Shown here piece after piece: positions 46,608 through 55,056 of a DNA stretch of 57,340 nucleotides (its first letter is position 1; the number at the start of each line of letters is the position of its first letter). The notes beneath the pieces were generated by a model. It made no database searches. It had not been told where the DNA came from and saw only the letters and a list, made by a program, of their open reading frames with translations. The position numbers and the translations under genes were made by a program. Origin of the DNA: an uncultured Oxalobacteraceae bacterium (GTDB taxonomy: Bacteria; Pseudomonadota; Gammaproteobacteria; Burkholderiales; Burkholderiaceae); NCBI GenBank assembly GCA_946480015.1, contig CAMLIL010000027.1:1-57340 (forward strand), written 5' to 3'.

Positions 46608-48588
46608 CACGATTGCCACATTGCTATTGGCAAGCGTTGCGAGTCTGGCATCGGCTCAGTTTACCGTCCCCACCGCAACCTATACCAGCACGGAATTGGC
46701 CGCCATCACGACCGCCCTGAGCCCCACTTCCTTGTCCACCGCCATCGCTAAATTCGATGCCACAACGCCAACAATGGGACACCCCCGTTTGTTCAAGGGA
46801 CAGGCCGATTATGCCGGTATCGTGGCCGCCACCAAGGCTGAAAGGCTGAAGTCGATCACCGCCTTGACCGGCTACCTGAAGCGCAATTCCTACACCATGG
46901 CGACCAGCAGCCTGATTTCACAAATCAAGTCGCCCGACAATAGCACCCGCATGCTGAGCTGGTGGCAGCAGGACCGCATGCTGGAAGGCATGGCCGAAGC
47001 GGCGGTGGCCTATTACATCACCAAGGACCCCTGGTTCCTGACCGAAATGCGCGGCCGCATGAATCTGTTCGGCCCGGCTGTCCTGAACCGCAAGTGCACC
47101 GGCGACGTGTCCGAAACCCGCGACTATGTCTGGTTCTTTGCGCTGGCATACGATTTTGCCTTCCACTCCATGACCACGGCCGACCGCCAGATGGTGCGCG
47201 ACGTCATTCTCGCCTGCGGCAATGCCGGCCTGGTCAAGGTGGCCGACACCGTCAAGGCGTATCCGGAAAACGGCATCGCCTTCAACGCACTGGGCAAATT
47301 CGTCGGCGCACTGCTGATCGTGCGCGGCGAGCACTCGCTGGTGACCAACTGGCTCAAGACCGCGCTGCCGGTGTATGTGGCCAGCGTCAGCCCATGGGGC
47401 GGCGACGACGGCGGTTTCGCCAACGGTTCCAGCTATGCCGAGTGGGATGCCGGCGAATCGCTGATCTACTGGGATCTGATCGAGCGCGTGCTCGGCCTGC
47501 CGTTCTATAAAAAGCCATGGCTGACCGAGTTCGCCCGCTTCATCGCCTACGCGCTGCCGCCCGGCACTCCGGTCGGCGTGTTCGGCGATGGCGCCGAGCT
47601 GAACCGCAACGAGGACTGGGCCCGCTTCGGCAAGGCCATCATGAACCGTTCCGACACCACCCTGTCGCGCTGGTACGTCAAGCAGCAGAGCGGGGAAGAC
47701 TACGCGCGCCTGCATATCCTGCTCAGCCCGCGCGAATACACCAGTACCGTCACCTTGCCGTCCACCCAGCCGAACGGGGCTTACTTCCCGGTGGTCGGCT
47801 GGGCCGCCATGCACAGCTCGATGACCGACCGCGCCCGCACGTCGGTGTTCTTCAAGAGCAGCCCGTTCGGTTCGGTGAACCATTCGCACGCCGACCAGAA
47901 TGGCTTTGTCATGTATTCCAAGGGCAAAGTGCTGGCCATGGATAGCGGCTACTACGACTATTACAACTCGCCGCACTGGCGCGATTACTACAAGCAGACC
48001 AAGGCCCACAACGCCATCACCTTTGACGGCGGCCAGGGCCAGAGCCTGGGCCCCACCGGCCTGGGCGAGCGCTCCGCCTCCGGAAAATTGACCAAGTTCA
48101 TCCAGACCGCCGGCTACGACATCACCACCGGCGACGCCACCGCGGCTTACGCCGGCAAGCTGACCAAGGCCAAGCGCACCCTGGTGTTCATCCGTCCCTC
48201 GACCCTGGTCACCGTGGACCAGCTCGACAGCGCCACCGCCCGCAAGTACGAATACAACCTGCATACCGTGGTGGCCCTGTCCGGCACAACGGCCGATTTC
48301 CACGCCAACATCACGCCGGCGCAACTGTGCGGTACCGTGAGCTCGCCCGATGCACTGACCCAGAGCACCTCGGTCGGCTACTATCCAGCCCCCACGGTGG
48401 CGGCCGGTCCGCACTACTGGAACAAGTTTGCCTACAGCACCGCCAAGACCAAAGGCCTCATCATCGGCGTCCTGCGCAGCGATTGCACGATTGCCAAACC
48501 GAACATCAGCTATAACGCGTCCAATGCTACGATTGAGGTTGGTGGTCGCGTCATCTCGGTAACCGATCTGGACGTGACAGTGAAATAA
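46591..48588 (+). CDS. Secreted heparinase II/III-like polysaccharide lyase
   Basis: A 665-residue precursor. A signal peptide (MKKLVSTIATLLLASVASLASA) directs it to the periplasm or beyond. Residues about 60-380 form an (alpha/alpha)n toroid (WWQQDRMLEGMAEAAVAYYI, then FALAYDFAF). From about 400 the heparinase II/III beta-sandwich begins, with VNHSHADQNGFVMYSKGK (His431, His433, Asp435) as the conserved catalytic/metal region and AMDSGYYDYYNSPHWRDYY. The family cleaves uronate-containing polysaccharides by beta-elimination. A lyase inside an exopolysaccharide operon probably trims, releases or clears misdirected polymer, as AlgL does for alginate. This fits with the UDP-HexNAcA dehydrogenase encoded downstream. 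It has GAGGAG before the ATG. Confidence 0.9.
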   Translation: MKKLVSTIATLLLASVASLASAQFTVPTATYTSTELAAITTALSPTSLSTAIAKFDATTPTMGHPRLFKGQADYAGIVAATKAERLKSITALTGYLKRNSYTMATSSLISQIKSPDNSTRMLSWWQQDRMLEGMAEAAVAYYITKDPWFLTEMRGRMNLFGPAVLNRKCTGDVSETRDYVWFFALAYDFAFHSMTTADRQMVRDVILACGNAGLVKVADTVKAYPENGIAFNALGKFVGALLIVRGEHSLVTNWLKTALPVYVASVSPWGGDDGGFANGSSYAEWDAGESLIYWDLIERVLGLPFYKKPWLTEFARFIAYALPPGTPVGVFGDGAELNRNEDWARFGKAIMNRSDTTLSRWYVKQQSGEDYARLHILLSPREYTSTVTLPSTQPNGAYFPVVGWAAMHSSMTDRARTSVFFKSSPFGSVNHSHADQNGFVMYSKGKVLAMDSGYYDYYNSPHWRDYYKQTKAHNAITFDGGQGQSLGPTGLGERSASGKLTKFIQTAGYDITTGDATAAYAGKLTKAKRTLVFIRPSTLVTVDQLDSATARKYEYNLHTVVALSGTTADFHANITPAQLCGTVSSPDALTQSTSVGYYPAPTVAAGPHYWNKFAYSTAKTKGLIIGVLRSDCTIAKPNISYNASNATIEVGGRVISVTDLDVTVK

Positions 48589-48608
48589 GGCATTCATGAG
48601 GTTCGCGC

Positions 48609-49913
48609 ATGGCGGGTGACGGTTCTGCAGTTCAACCATTCTTCGGCCGCCTGCGCTTCGGACTCATCGACCGCATCAGGGGCACCAGCACGGTGCCCCT
48701 TTTGCGTGAACTCGAAGCCTTGCAGTTCGAGTCCCCGGCCGCGCTGGCGCAGCGCCAGCAAGCCTTGCTGGACGAGTACACCGCACTCGTCAGGCAAGCC
48801 AGCGGGCTGTACGCGCAGCATGCCGGCTTCGCGGACTTTCCCATCATCGACAAGGCCTGGGCCAACGCCCACCGCGAGCAATTGATGAACGGCGGCTACC
48901 GCGGCAAGCTGGTGCGCAAGAAGACCGGCGGCTCGACCGGCGAACCCTTCGTCTACTACACCGGCACGCGCGCCCAGTCCTATCTGTGGGCTGCCATCCT
49001 GCTGAGCTGGCGCGTCACCGGCTACCGCCTGGGCGAGCCGGTCGCCTTCTTCGCCGGCACCTCGCTGTTCGGCACCGGCTACAAGCAAAAGATTTATTAC
49101 GCGCTCATGAACGTGCGGGTGTTTTCCGCTTTCGACCTGTCGCCCGCCAAGCTCGACGCCTACGCCGAGGGCATCGCCCGCAGCAGGTGCCGCGTGCTGT
49201 ACGGCTATGCCTCGGCCATCCATCAGCTGGCCCTGCACATCAACCGCCGTGGCCTGACGCCGCCGTTCAAACTGCGCGGCGTGGTCTGCACCGCCGAAGT
49301 GCTCACCGACGCCATGCGCGCCACCATCGAGCAAGCCTTCAGGGTGCCGTGCTACAGCCAGTACGGCTGCAACGACGCCGGCGTGTCGGCCTTCGAATGC
49401 GAGGAGCGCAACGGCTTTCACCTGATCAGCCAGCGCGCCTACACCGAAGTGCAGCCCGATGGCAGGCTGGTCTCGACCGACCTGGCCAATGACGCTTTCT
49501 TCCTGCCGCGCTACGATACCGGCGACCTGGTGCGCATGGCCGACCAGCCCTGCGCCTGCGGGCGCGGCTTTCCGCTTATCGCCAGCGTGGCGGGGCGCGC
49601 CAACGACATGGTCGAAGACGGCGCCGGCAATGCCGTGCACTCGGAATTTTTCACCCACCTGTTCCGCGAAGATACCCGCATCCACGAGTTCCAGGTGGTG
49701 TACGACGCCCATGTACTGGTGGTCATCGTGCACTGCGCCGACCCCGCCTTCGACCACCCGCCGTACCTCGAGCGCATCGGCGCCGCACTGCGTTTCGATA
49801 CCATCCGTTTCGCCATCAACCGCCCCTTCGTCACCACGCAAAACGCCAAGCACCGCTTCGTCATGCGCGTCGAAAATGTCGCTCAGGAAATGGGCGAAAA
49901 TATTGCCTGCTGA
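48609..49913 (+). CDS. CapK/phenylacetate-CoA ligase-like adenylate-forming protein
   Basis: A 434-residue ANL-superfamily protein of the CapK type found in capsule loci. The nucleotide-binding P-loop is VRKKTGGSTGEPFVYYTG; YGYASAIHQLALHI and CYSQYGCNDAGVSAFECE correspond to the A4/A5 regions; PRYDTGDLVRMAD is A7, followed by a CACGRGFPLI cysteine-containing turn. The C-terminal lid is short. It may activate an acyl or amino-acid group for attachment to the polysaccharide, but no CapK reaction is well established. The ATG at 48609 is 20 bases after the lyase stop. Confidence 0.85.
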   Translation: MAGDGSAVQPFFGRLRFGLIDRIRGTSTVPLLRELEALQFESPAALAQRQQALLDEYTALVRQASGLYAQHAGFADFPIIDKAWANAHREQLMNGGYRGKLVRKKTGGSTGEPFVYYTGTRAQSYLWAAILLSWRVTGYRLGEPVAFFAGTSLFGTGYKQKIYYALMNVRVFSAFDLSPAKLDAYAEGIARSRCRVLYGYASAIHQLALHINRRGLTPPFKLRGVVCTAEVLTDAMRATIEQAFRVPCYSQYGCNDAGVSAFECEERNGFHLISQRAYTEVQPDGRLVSTDLANDAFFLPRYDTGDLVRMADQPCACGRGFPLIASVAGRANDMVEDGAGNAVHSEFFTHLFREDTRIHEFQVVYDAHVLVVIVHCADPAFDHPPYLERIGAALRFDTIRFAINRPFVTTQNAKHRFVMRVENVAQEMGENIAC

Positions 49914-49963
49914 GCCCGCGCACGATTGCCCAGCAGGGCAGGGCAGGGTCTGATCTTTCTAAC

Positions 49964-49969
49964 TATAAT
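49964..49969 (+). promoter_or_regulatory. Consensus -10 box upstream of the second epimerase gene
   Basis: TATAAT stands in an AT-rich stretch (TCTAACTATAATTGCAAT), 28 bases before the ATG at 49997, in an otherwise very GC-rich locus. No matching -35 is seen; the expected position is within GGGCAGGGCAGGG. An internal promoter for the epimerase-transferase-dehydrogenase genes is plausible. Confidence 0.4.
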
Positions 49970-49996
49970 TGCAATTTTTATACGCAGTGGAAGATT

Positions 49997-51115
49997 ATGC
50001 CCCTGATTTATCTGGTCGCTGGCGCGCGGCCCAATTTCATGAAAATCGCGCCGATCGTCCGTGCCCTGCAGCAGCAAAGCGCGCTGACATTCCAGATTAT
50101 TCATACCGGGCAACACTACGACCGCGACATGAACGAGGTCTTCTTTGAAGAGCTTGGCATTCCGCAGCCGGATGTCTTCATGGGCGCGGGCGGGGGCAGC
50201 CATGCCCAGCAAACCGCCAGGATCATGGTCGCGTTCGAAGAACTGTGCCTGGCCAAGCGCCCGGCGGCGGTGCTGGTGGTGGGCGACGTCAACTCGACCC
50301 TGGCCTGTTCCATTTCCGCCAAAAAACTCAACATTCCCGTCGCCCACGTCGAAGCCGGCCTGCGCAGCGGCGACCTGACCATGCCCGAGGAAATCAACCG
50401 CCTCGTCACCGACAGCATCACCGACTGGTTTTTCGTCACCGAGCCGAGCGCGGTCGAGCATCTGCGCCGCGAAGGCAAAGCCGACGCGGCAATTCATTAC
50501 GTCGGCCATGTGATGGTCGACAACGTGCTGTATCAGGCCGACAAGCTGGCCACGTCCAGCGCGCAATTCGATACCAGCGGCTGGAAAGCGCAGCGCCGTG
50601 AAGGCGGCGGCAAGTACGGCGTGGTGACGTTGCACCGTCCCTCCAATGTCGACGACGCCGAGTCGATGCGCAAGGTCGCCGGCGCTCTGATCGAGATCGC
50701 GGCCGAACTGCCCTTGATCTTCCCGGTGCATCCGCGCACCCGCGCCAATCTGGACAGCTTCGGCATCGACCTGGGCCCGAACATCACCCTGGTCGGCCCG
50801 CAAGCCTACATGGCCTTCCTCGATCTGTGGAAGGACGCCGCCGTGGTGCTGACCGACAGCGGCGGCCTGCAGGAAGAAACCACCGCGCTGGGCGTGCCTT
50901 GCATCACCATCCGTGACAACACCGAGCGCCCGGTCACCGTCGAGGAAGGCTCGAACGTGCTGGCCGGAACCGATCCGGCGAAAATCGTCGCCGCCGCCCG
51001 CCAGGTCTTGCGCGGCGAAGGCAAGCTGGGCCGCCGTCCCCACTTGTGGGACGGTAAGGCCGCCGAGCGCATCGTCGCCATCCTGACCAAGGAACTGAAC
51101 GGGGAGGGCGCATGA
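49997..51115 (+). CDS. UDP-N-acetylglucosamine 2-epimerase (non-hydrolysing), copy 2
   Basis: A 372-residue epimerase of the WecB fold but distinct from copy 1. Motifs are LVAGARPNFMKIAPIVRAL, HTGQHYDRDMNEVFFEELGI, VVGDVNSTLACS, VAHVEAGLRSGDLTMPEEIN, VTLHRPSNVD (His region) and LTDSGGLQEETTALGVPCIT. All catalytic acids and the His have equivalents. Divergence from copy 1 is large, so they are not a recent duplication. It overlaps the WecG-type transferase start (ATGA), and these two plus the following dehydrogenase form a ManNAc/ManNAcA-type sub-cassette. Confidence 0.92.
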   Translation: MPLIYLVAGARPNFMKIAPIVRALQQQSALTFQIIHTGQHYDRDMNEVFFEELGIPQPDVFMGAGGGSHAQQTARIMVAFEELCLAKRPAAVLVVGDVNSTLACSISAKKLNIPVAHVEAGLRSGDLTMPEEINRLVTDSITDWFFVTEPSAVEHLRREGKADAAIHYVGHVMVDNVLYQADKLATSSAQFDTSGWKAQRREGGGKYGVVTLHRPSNVDDAESMRKVAGALIEIAAELPLIFPVHPRTRANLDSFGIDLGPNITLVGPQAYMAFLDLWKDAAVVLTDSGGLQEETTALGVPCITIRDNTERPVTVEEGSNVLAGTDPAKIVAAARQVLRGEGKLGRRPHLWDGKAAERIVAILTKELNGEGA

Positions 51116-51870
51116 ACAGCGAGCGCATCAGCATGATGGGCTGCCACATGGACAACCTCACCATGGAGGAAACCCTGCAGCGCGTCGAAGGCTTTATCGC
51201 CGACGGGTCGCCCCACCAGCACGTGGTGGTCAATGTCGACAAGCTGGTCAAGGCCAGCCGCGATCCCGAACTGCGCCGCATCATCAATGAATGCGCGCTG
51301 ATCAATGTCGACGGCATGCCGGTGGTGTGGGCCTCGCGCCTGCTGGGCCGTCCGATCAAGGAGCGCGTGGCCGGGGTCGACCTGTTCGAGGCGCTGATGC
51401 GCCGCGCCGCCGAAAAAGGCTGGCGCGTGTTCCTGCTGGGCGCGCGCGAAGAAGTCGTGTCCGGCGTGAAAAGCGCTTATGAACGCAAGTACCGCGGCCT
51501 GACCATCGCCGGTTACCGCAACGGCTACTGGAAGCCGGAAGAAGAGGCCGGCGTGGTCGAGCAGATCGCCGCCGCCAAGGCCGACCTGCTGTTCGTGGCG
51601 ATCAGCTCGCCGAAAAAAGAGCATTTCCTCGGCCAATACCAGGCCAGCATGAAAATTCCCTTCGCCATGGGCGTTGGCGGCACCTTCGACGTGGCCGTCG
51701 GCAAGGTCAAGCGCGCCCCCGTGTGGATGCAGAAGTCCGGCCTGGAATGGTTTTACCGATTCCTGCAGGAACCGCGCCGCATGTTCCGCCGCTATTTCAT
51801 CGAAGACATGGCGTTCATCGGACTGTTCCTCAAGGAAGCAGTGCGCCGCCACACCCCTCCCACTCTATAA
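51112..51870 (+). CDS. WecG/TagA/CpsF family glycosyltransferase
   Basis: A 252-residue GT26 enzyme. Its family transfers ManNAc or ManNAcA to lipid-linked GlcNAc on the cytoplasmic face. Diagnostic stretches are VVVNVDKLVKASRDPELRRI, NVDGMPVVWASRLLG with the catalytic Asp, VFLLGAREEVV, GYRNGYW, LLFVAISSPKKEHFLG and GVGGTFDVAVGKVKRAP. The C-terminal basic helix (WFYRFLQEPRRMFRRYFIED) serves membrane binding. The immediately preceding epimerase supplies UDP-ManNAc, which supports a ManNAc-type donor. Confidence 0.94.
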   Translation: MNSERISMMGCHMDNLTMEETLQRVEGFIADGSPHQHVVVNVDKLVKASRDPELRRIINECALINVDGMPVVWASRLLGRPIKERVAGVDLFEALMRRAAEKGWRVFLLGAREEVVSGVKSAYERKYRGLTIAGYRNGYWKPEEEAGVVEQIAAAKADLLFVAISSPKKEHFLGQYQASMKIPFAMGVGGTFDVAVGKVKRAPVWMQKSGLEWFYRFLQEPRRMFRRYFIEDMAFIGLFLKEAVRRHTPPTL

Positions 51871-51887
51871 TTGAAGTGAGTTTTGTT

Positions 51888-53168
51888 ATGACTACTATTG
51901 GCGTCATCGGCCTCGGCTACGTCGGCCTTCCCCTCGTTGTCGAGTTTGGCAAACACGGCCGCACCATCGGCCTCGATATCTCTCAATCCAAAGTGGAATC
52001 CTGCCGGCGCGGCATCGACCCCTCGCGCGAACTGTCCGACGAGCAGATGCGCGCGGCCGAATACGCCGAATACCACACCGACCCGGCCTGCCTGGCCGAG
52101 GCCGACGTGATCATCGTGGCCGTGCCGACCCCGGTCGACGAGGCGCACAACCCGGATTTCCGCCCGCTCATCGGCGCCTCCGATTGCGTGGGCCGCAACA
52201 TGAAAAAGGGCGCCATCGTGGTGTACGAATCGACCGTGTATCCGGGCGCCACCGAGGAAGTCTGCATTCCCGTGCTGGAAAAAACTTCCGGCATGAAATG
52301 GAAGGAAGATTTCTTCGTCGGCTATTCGCCCGAGCGCATCAACCCGGGCGACCGCAAGCACATGCTCACCAACGTCATCAAGGTGGTCGCCGGCGACACC
52401 CCGGAAACCCTGGACAAGGTCGCCGCCATGTACGAAACCATCGTCGAGCCGGGTGTGCACCGCACCTCCTCGATCAAGGCGGCCGAAGCCTGCAAGGTGA
52501 TCGAAAACACCCAGCGCGACCTGAACATCGCCCTGATGAACGAACTGGCCATCATTTTCGACAAGATCGGCATCGATACCTCCGAAGTGCTCAAGGCGGC
52601 CGGCACCAAATGGAACTTCCTCAAGTTCCATCCAGGCCTGGTGGGCGGCCACTGCATCGGCGTCGACCCGTACTACCTGACCCACAAGGCCGACATGGTC
52701 GGCTACCACCCGCAGGTGATCCTGGCCGGGCGCCGCATCAACGACGGCATGGGCAAGTACATCGCCGAGCAGACCATCAAGAACATGATCGCCTGCGGCA
52801 GCTACGTGAAGGACGCGCGCGTCAACGTGCTCGGCCTGACCTTCAAGGAAGACTGCGCCGACCTGCGCAACTCCAAGGTGGCCGACGTCATCAACGAATT
52901 GCGCGCCTACGGCGTCGAAGTGCATGTGCACGATCCGTATGCCGACGCCGACGAGGCCAAGCACGAATACGGCGTGCGCCTGTACAGCTGGGAAGAACTG
53001 CCGCGCGCCGACGCCATCGTGGCGGCGGTCTGCCACAAGCAGTTCACCGAGATCGCCGTGGAAGACTTCCAGAAAAAGCTGATCAAGGGCGGCGCCTTCA
53101 TCGACGTCAAGGCCTGCTTCGATGCCGACGGCCTGCGCGAAGCCGGCATCAAGGTGTGGCGCCTGTAA
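51888..53168 (+). CDS. UDP-N-acetyl-hexosamine 6-dehydrogenase (TviB/WbpO/WecC-type)
   Basis: A 426-residue NAD-dependent nucleotide-sugar dehydrogenase that oxidises C6 twice to give a UDP-HexNAc uronic acid. The N-terminus IGVIGLGYVGLPLVVEFGKH binds NAD, then VAVPTPVDEAHNPDF, VYESTVYPGATEEVCIPVLE and YSPERINPGD. The catalytic Cys is in LVGGHCIGVDPYYLTHKA. GYHPQVILAGRRINDGM is typical of the TviB/WbpO subgroup (UDP-GlcNAc/GalNAc), but the adjacent epimerase makes UDP-ManNAc also possible. The start at 51888 is taken because homology begins there; the frame is open upstream inside the transferase gene. The next gene overlaps its stop (TAATG). Confidence 0.93.
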   Translation: MTTIGVIGLGYVGLPLVVEFGKHGRTIGLDISQSKVESCRRGIDPSRELSDEQMRAAEYAEYHTDPACLAEADVIIVAVPTPVDEAHNPDFRPLIGASDCVGRNMKKGAIVVYESTVYPGATEEVCIPVLEKTSGMKWKEDFFVGYSPERINPGDRKHMLTNVIKVVAGDTPETLDKVAAMYETIVEPGVHRTSSIKAAEACKVIENTQRDLNIALMNELAIIFDKIGIDTSEVLKAAGTKWNFLKFHPGLVGGHCIGVDPYYLTHKADMVGYHPQVILAGRRINDGMGKYIAEQTIKNMIACGSYVKDARVNVLGLTFKEDCADLRNSKVADVINELRAYGVEVHVHDPYADADEAKHEYGVRLYSWEELPRADAIVAAVCHKQFTEIAVEDFQKKLIKGGAFIDVKACFDADGLREAGIKVWRL

Positions 53169-53893
53169 TGCTGTTGCCGGCCCTGCGTCAGCGCGGAGCG
53201 GCCTTGCTGCTGCTGCTGGCGGTGGTCGGCCTGGGCGCCGTATCGGTGTTCCTGAACGGCGTGGCGCGCTTCGATCTGCGCGCCGCGCCCGAGCGCCAGA
53301 CCGAAGCGGCCCTGAGGCAGGCGCGCGACGCGCTGATCGGCTTCGCGCTGGCCAATGGCCGCCTGCCGCGGCCGGCGCGTGAAACCGCGTCGGGCCGCGA
53401 ATTCGACGGCCGCTGCGACACCGAACAAAGCTGTACCGGCTTTCTGCCCTGGGCCAGCCTGGGCATCCCCCCCGGCGACGGCTGGGGCCGCCTTTTGCGC
53501 TACAGCGTCACCCCGGTCATGACCACCGCGCCCCTGCAGCCCACGATCGCGGTCGGCACCAAATCGGTCGTCACGCGCCTGGATGAGCGCCTGGTCTACC
53601 TGGCCGGCAATGCCAACTGTTCGCTGGGTTTCCAGTGCGCCGCCGCGGTGGTGCTTTCCAGCGGACGCGACAATCTGGGCGTGAGCGTGGCCGGCATCGC
53701 CCAGCCGGGCAGCGCCACCACCAACCGCGACGAGCGCGCCAACGCCGTCGCCCACACCGTCTTCATGCAGCGCGCGCGCTCGGACGGCACGCGCGGGCAG
53801 GGCGGCGAATTCGACGACCAGCTGGCCTGGATTTCCGTCGACGCTCTCTTGAACCGGATGAGCCGCGCGCGGGTTCTGCCTCGCGGCGAGTGA
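53168..53893 (+). CDS. Pseudopilin-like single-pass protein of unknown function
   Basis: A 241-residue protein that I cannot assign. The N-terminus LRQRGAALLLLLAVVGLGAV looks like the leader and first helix of PilX/pseudopilin-type proteins: a short basic leader, Gly, then a hydrophobic helix, but without the usual Glu at +5. The rest is exported and globular, with a Cys pair (GRCDTEQSCTGFLPW, about residues 81-92), a second pair (NCSLGFQC, about 154-161), and a PWASLGIPPGDGWGRLLRYS stretch resembling periplasmic domains of type II secretion-like proteins. The ATG overlaps the dehydrogenase stop as TAATG, so it is translated with the sugar genes. Confidence 0.7.
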   Translation: MLLPALRQRGAALLLLLAVVGLGAVSVFLNGVARFDLRAAPERQTEAALRQARDALIGFALANGRLPRPARETASGREFDGRCDTEQSCTGFLPWASLGIPPGDGWGRLLRYSVTPVMTTAPLQPTIAVGTKSVVTRLDERLVYLAGNANCSLGFQCAAAVVLSSGRDNLGVSVAGIAQPGSATTNRDERANAVAHTVFMQRARSDGTRGQGGEFDDQLAWISVDALLNRMSRARVLPRGE

Positions 53894-53977
53894 GGCATTC
53901 CGTATACAATCTACAATTCAGCGCCGCCTGCGCATCGCCGGGCGGCATTTGCCGATGGATGAAAGCGAGAATACAGC

Positions 53978-54979
53978 ATGAAAATCTTAGTGACGGGCGG
54001 ACTGGGCTACATCGGTTCCCACACCTGCGTTGAATTGATCAAGGCCGGCCATGAGCCGGTCGCACTGGACAACCTCTCCAACGCCAAAGTCGGCGTCAAG
54101 GACCGCGTCGAGCAGATCGCCGGCAAGCGCTTGCCCTTCATCGAAGCCGATATCCGCGACCGCGCCGCCATCGAAGCGGCCTTCGCCTCCGACCGTTTCG
54201 ACGCGGTGGTGCACTTCGCCGGCCTGAAAGCGGTGGGCGAATCGGTGTCCCAGCCGCTGCGCTATTACGACAACAACGTCACCGGCAGCATCGTGCTGTT
54301 CGAGAGCATGGCCAAGGCCGGCGTCAAGTCGCTGGTGTTTTCCTCCTCGGCCACGGTGTACGGCGACCCGGCCACGGTGCCCATCCGCGAAGACTTTCCG
54401 CTGTCGGCCACCAATCCTTACGGGCGCAGCAAACTGCACATCGAAGAGATGCTGCGCGACCTGTACAAATCCGATCCGGGCTGGCGCATCGCGCTGCTGC
54501 GCTACTTCAACCCCGTGGGCGCCCACGAGAGCGGCCTGATCGGCGAGTCGCCGAACGGCATCCCGAATAATCTGATGCCTTACATCACCCAGGTGGCGGT
54601 CGGCCAGCGTGCCTCGCTGTCGGTGTTCGGCGGCGATTATCCGACCCCGGACGGCACCGGCGTGCGCGATTACATCCACGTCGTCGACCTGGCCGACGGC
54701 CACGTCAAGACCCTGGACAAGCTGGCGACAGGGTCTGGCTTGCTTACCTATAATCTGGGTACGGGACGCGGCAACAGCGTTCTGGAGATGGTGCGCGCGT
54801 TCGAGCAAGCGAGCGGACGCAAGGTGCCATACCAGATCGTCGATCGCCGTCCGGGCGATATCGCCGCCTGCTACGCCGATCCGGCCGTGGCGGAAAGCGA
54901 ACTCGGCTGGAAAGCGACCCGCGGCGTCGACCAGATGTGTGCCGACTCGTGGCGCTGGCAGCAAAACTCGGCCGATTAA
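53978..54979 (+). CDS. galE: UDP-glucose 4-epimerase
   Basis: A 333-residue NAD-dependent SDR that interconverts UDP-glucose and UDP-galactose (some also use UDP-GlcNAc/GalNAc). The N-terminus [49 protein letters not shown] and the catalytic [14 protein letters not shown] are diagnostic, as are [17 protein letters not shown] and [12 protein letters not shown]. The length is typical. An AT-richer stretch with TATACAAT (53903-53910) in the 84-base gap before it may be its promoter. It would supply galactose units for the polymer. Confidence 0.96.
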   Translation: MKILVTGGLGYIGSHTCVELIKAGHEPVALDNLSNAKVGVKDRVEQIAGKRLPFIEADIRDRAAIEAAFASDRFDAVVHFAGLKAVGESVSQPLRYYDNNVTGSIVLFESMAKAGVKSLVFSSSATVYGDPATVPIREDFPLSATNPYGRSKLHIEEMLRDLYKSDPGWRIALLRYFNPVGAHESGLIGESPNGIPNNLMPYITQVAVGQRASLSVFGGDYPTPDGTGVRDYIHVVDLADGHVKTLDKLATGSGLLTYNLGTGRGNSVLEMVRAFEQASGRKVPYQIVDRRPGDIAACYADPAVAESELGWKATRGVDQMCADSWRWQQNSAD

Positions 54980-55056
54980 AGGGTCGTCGTTCCCGCCCCG
55001 GCGGGAACCTGATTTCCGCATGCGGAACGCCGGCCCGACACCTCAAAGGAGACCCC

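Noticed and set aside
46591..48588. PEP-CTERM signal at the end of the secreted lyase
   Set aside because: The protein ends SVTDLDVTVK with no PEP motif, hydrophobic helix or basic tail, so it is not an exosortase substrate by sequence.
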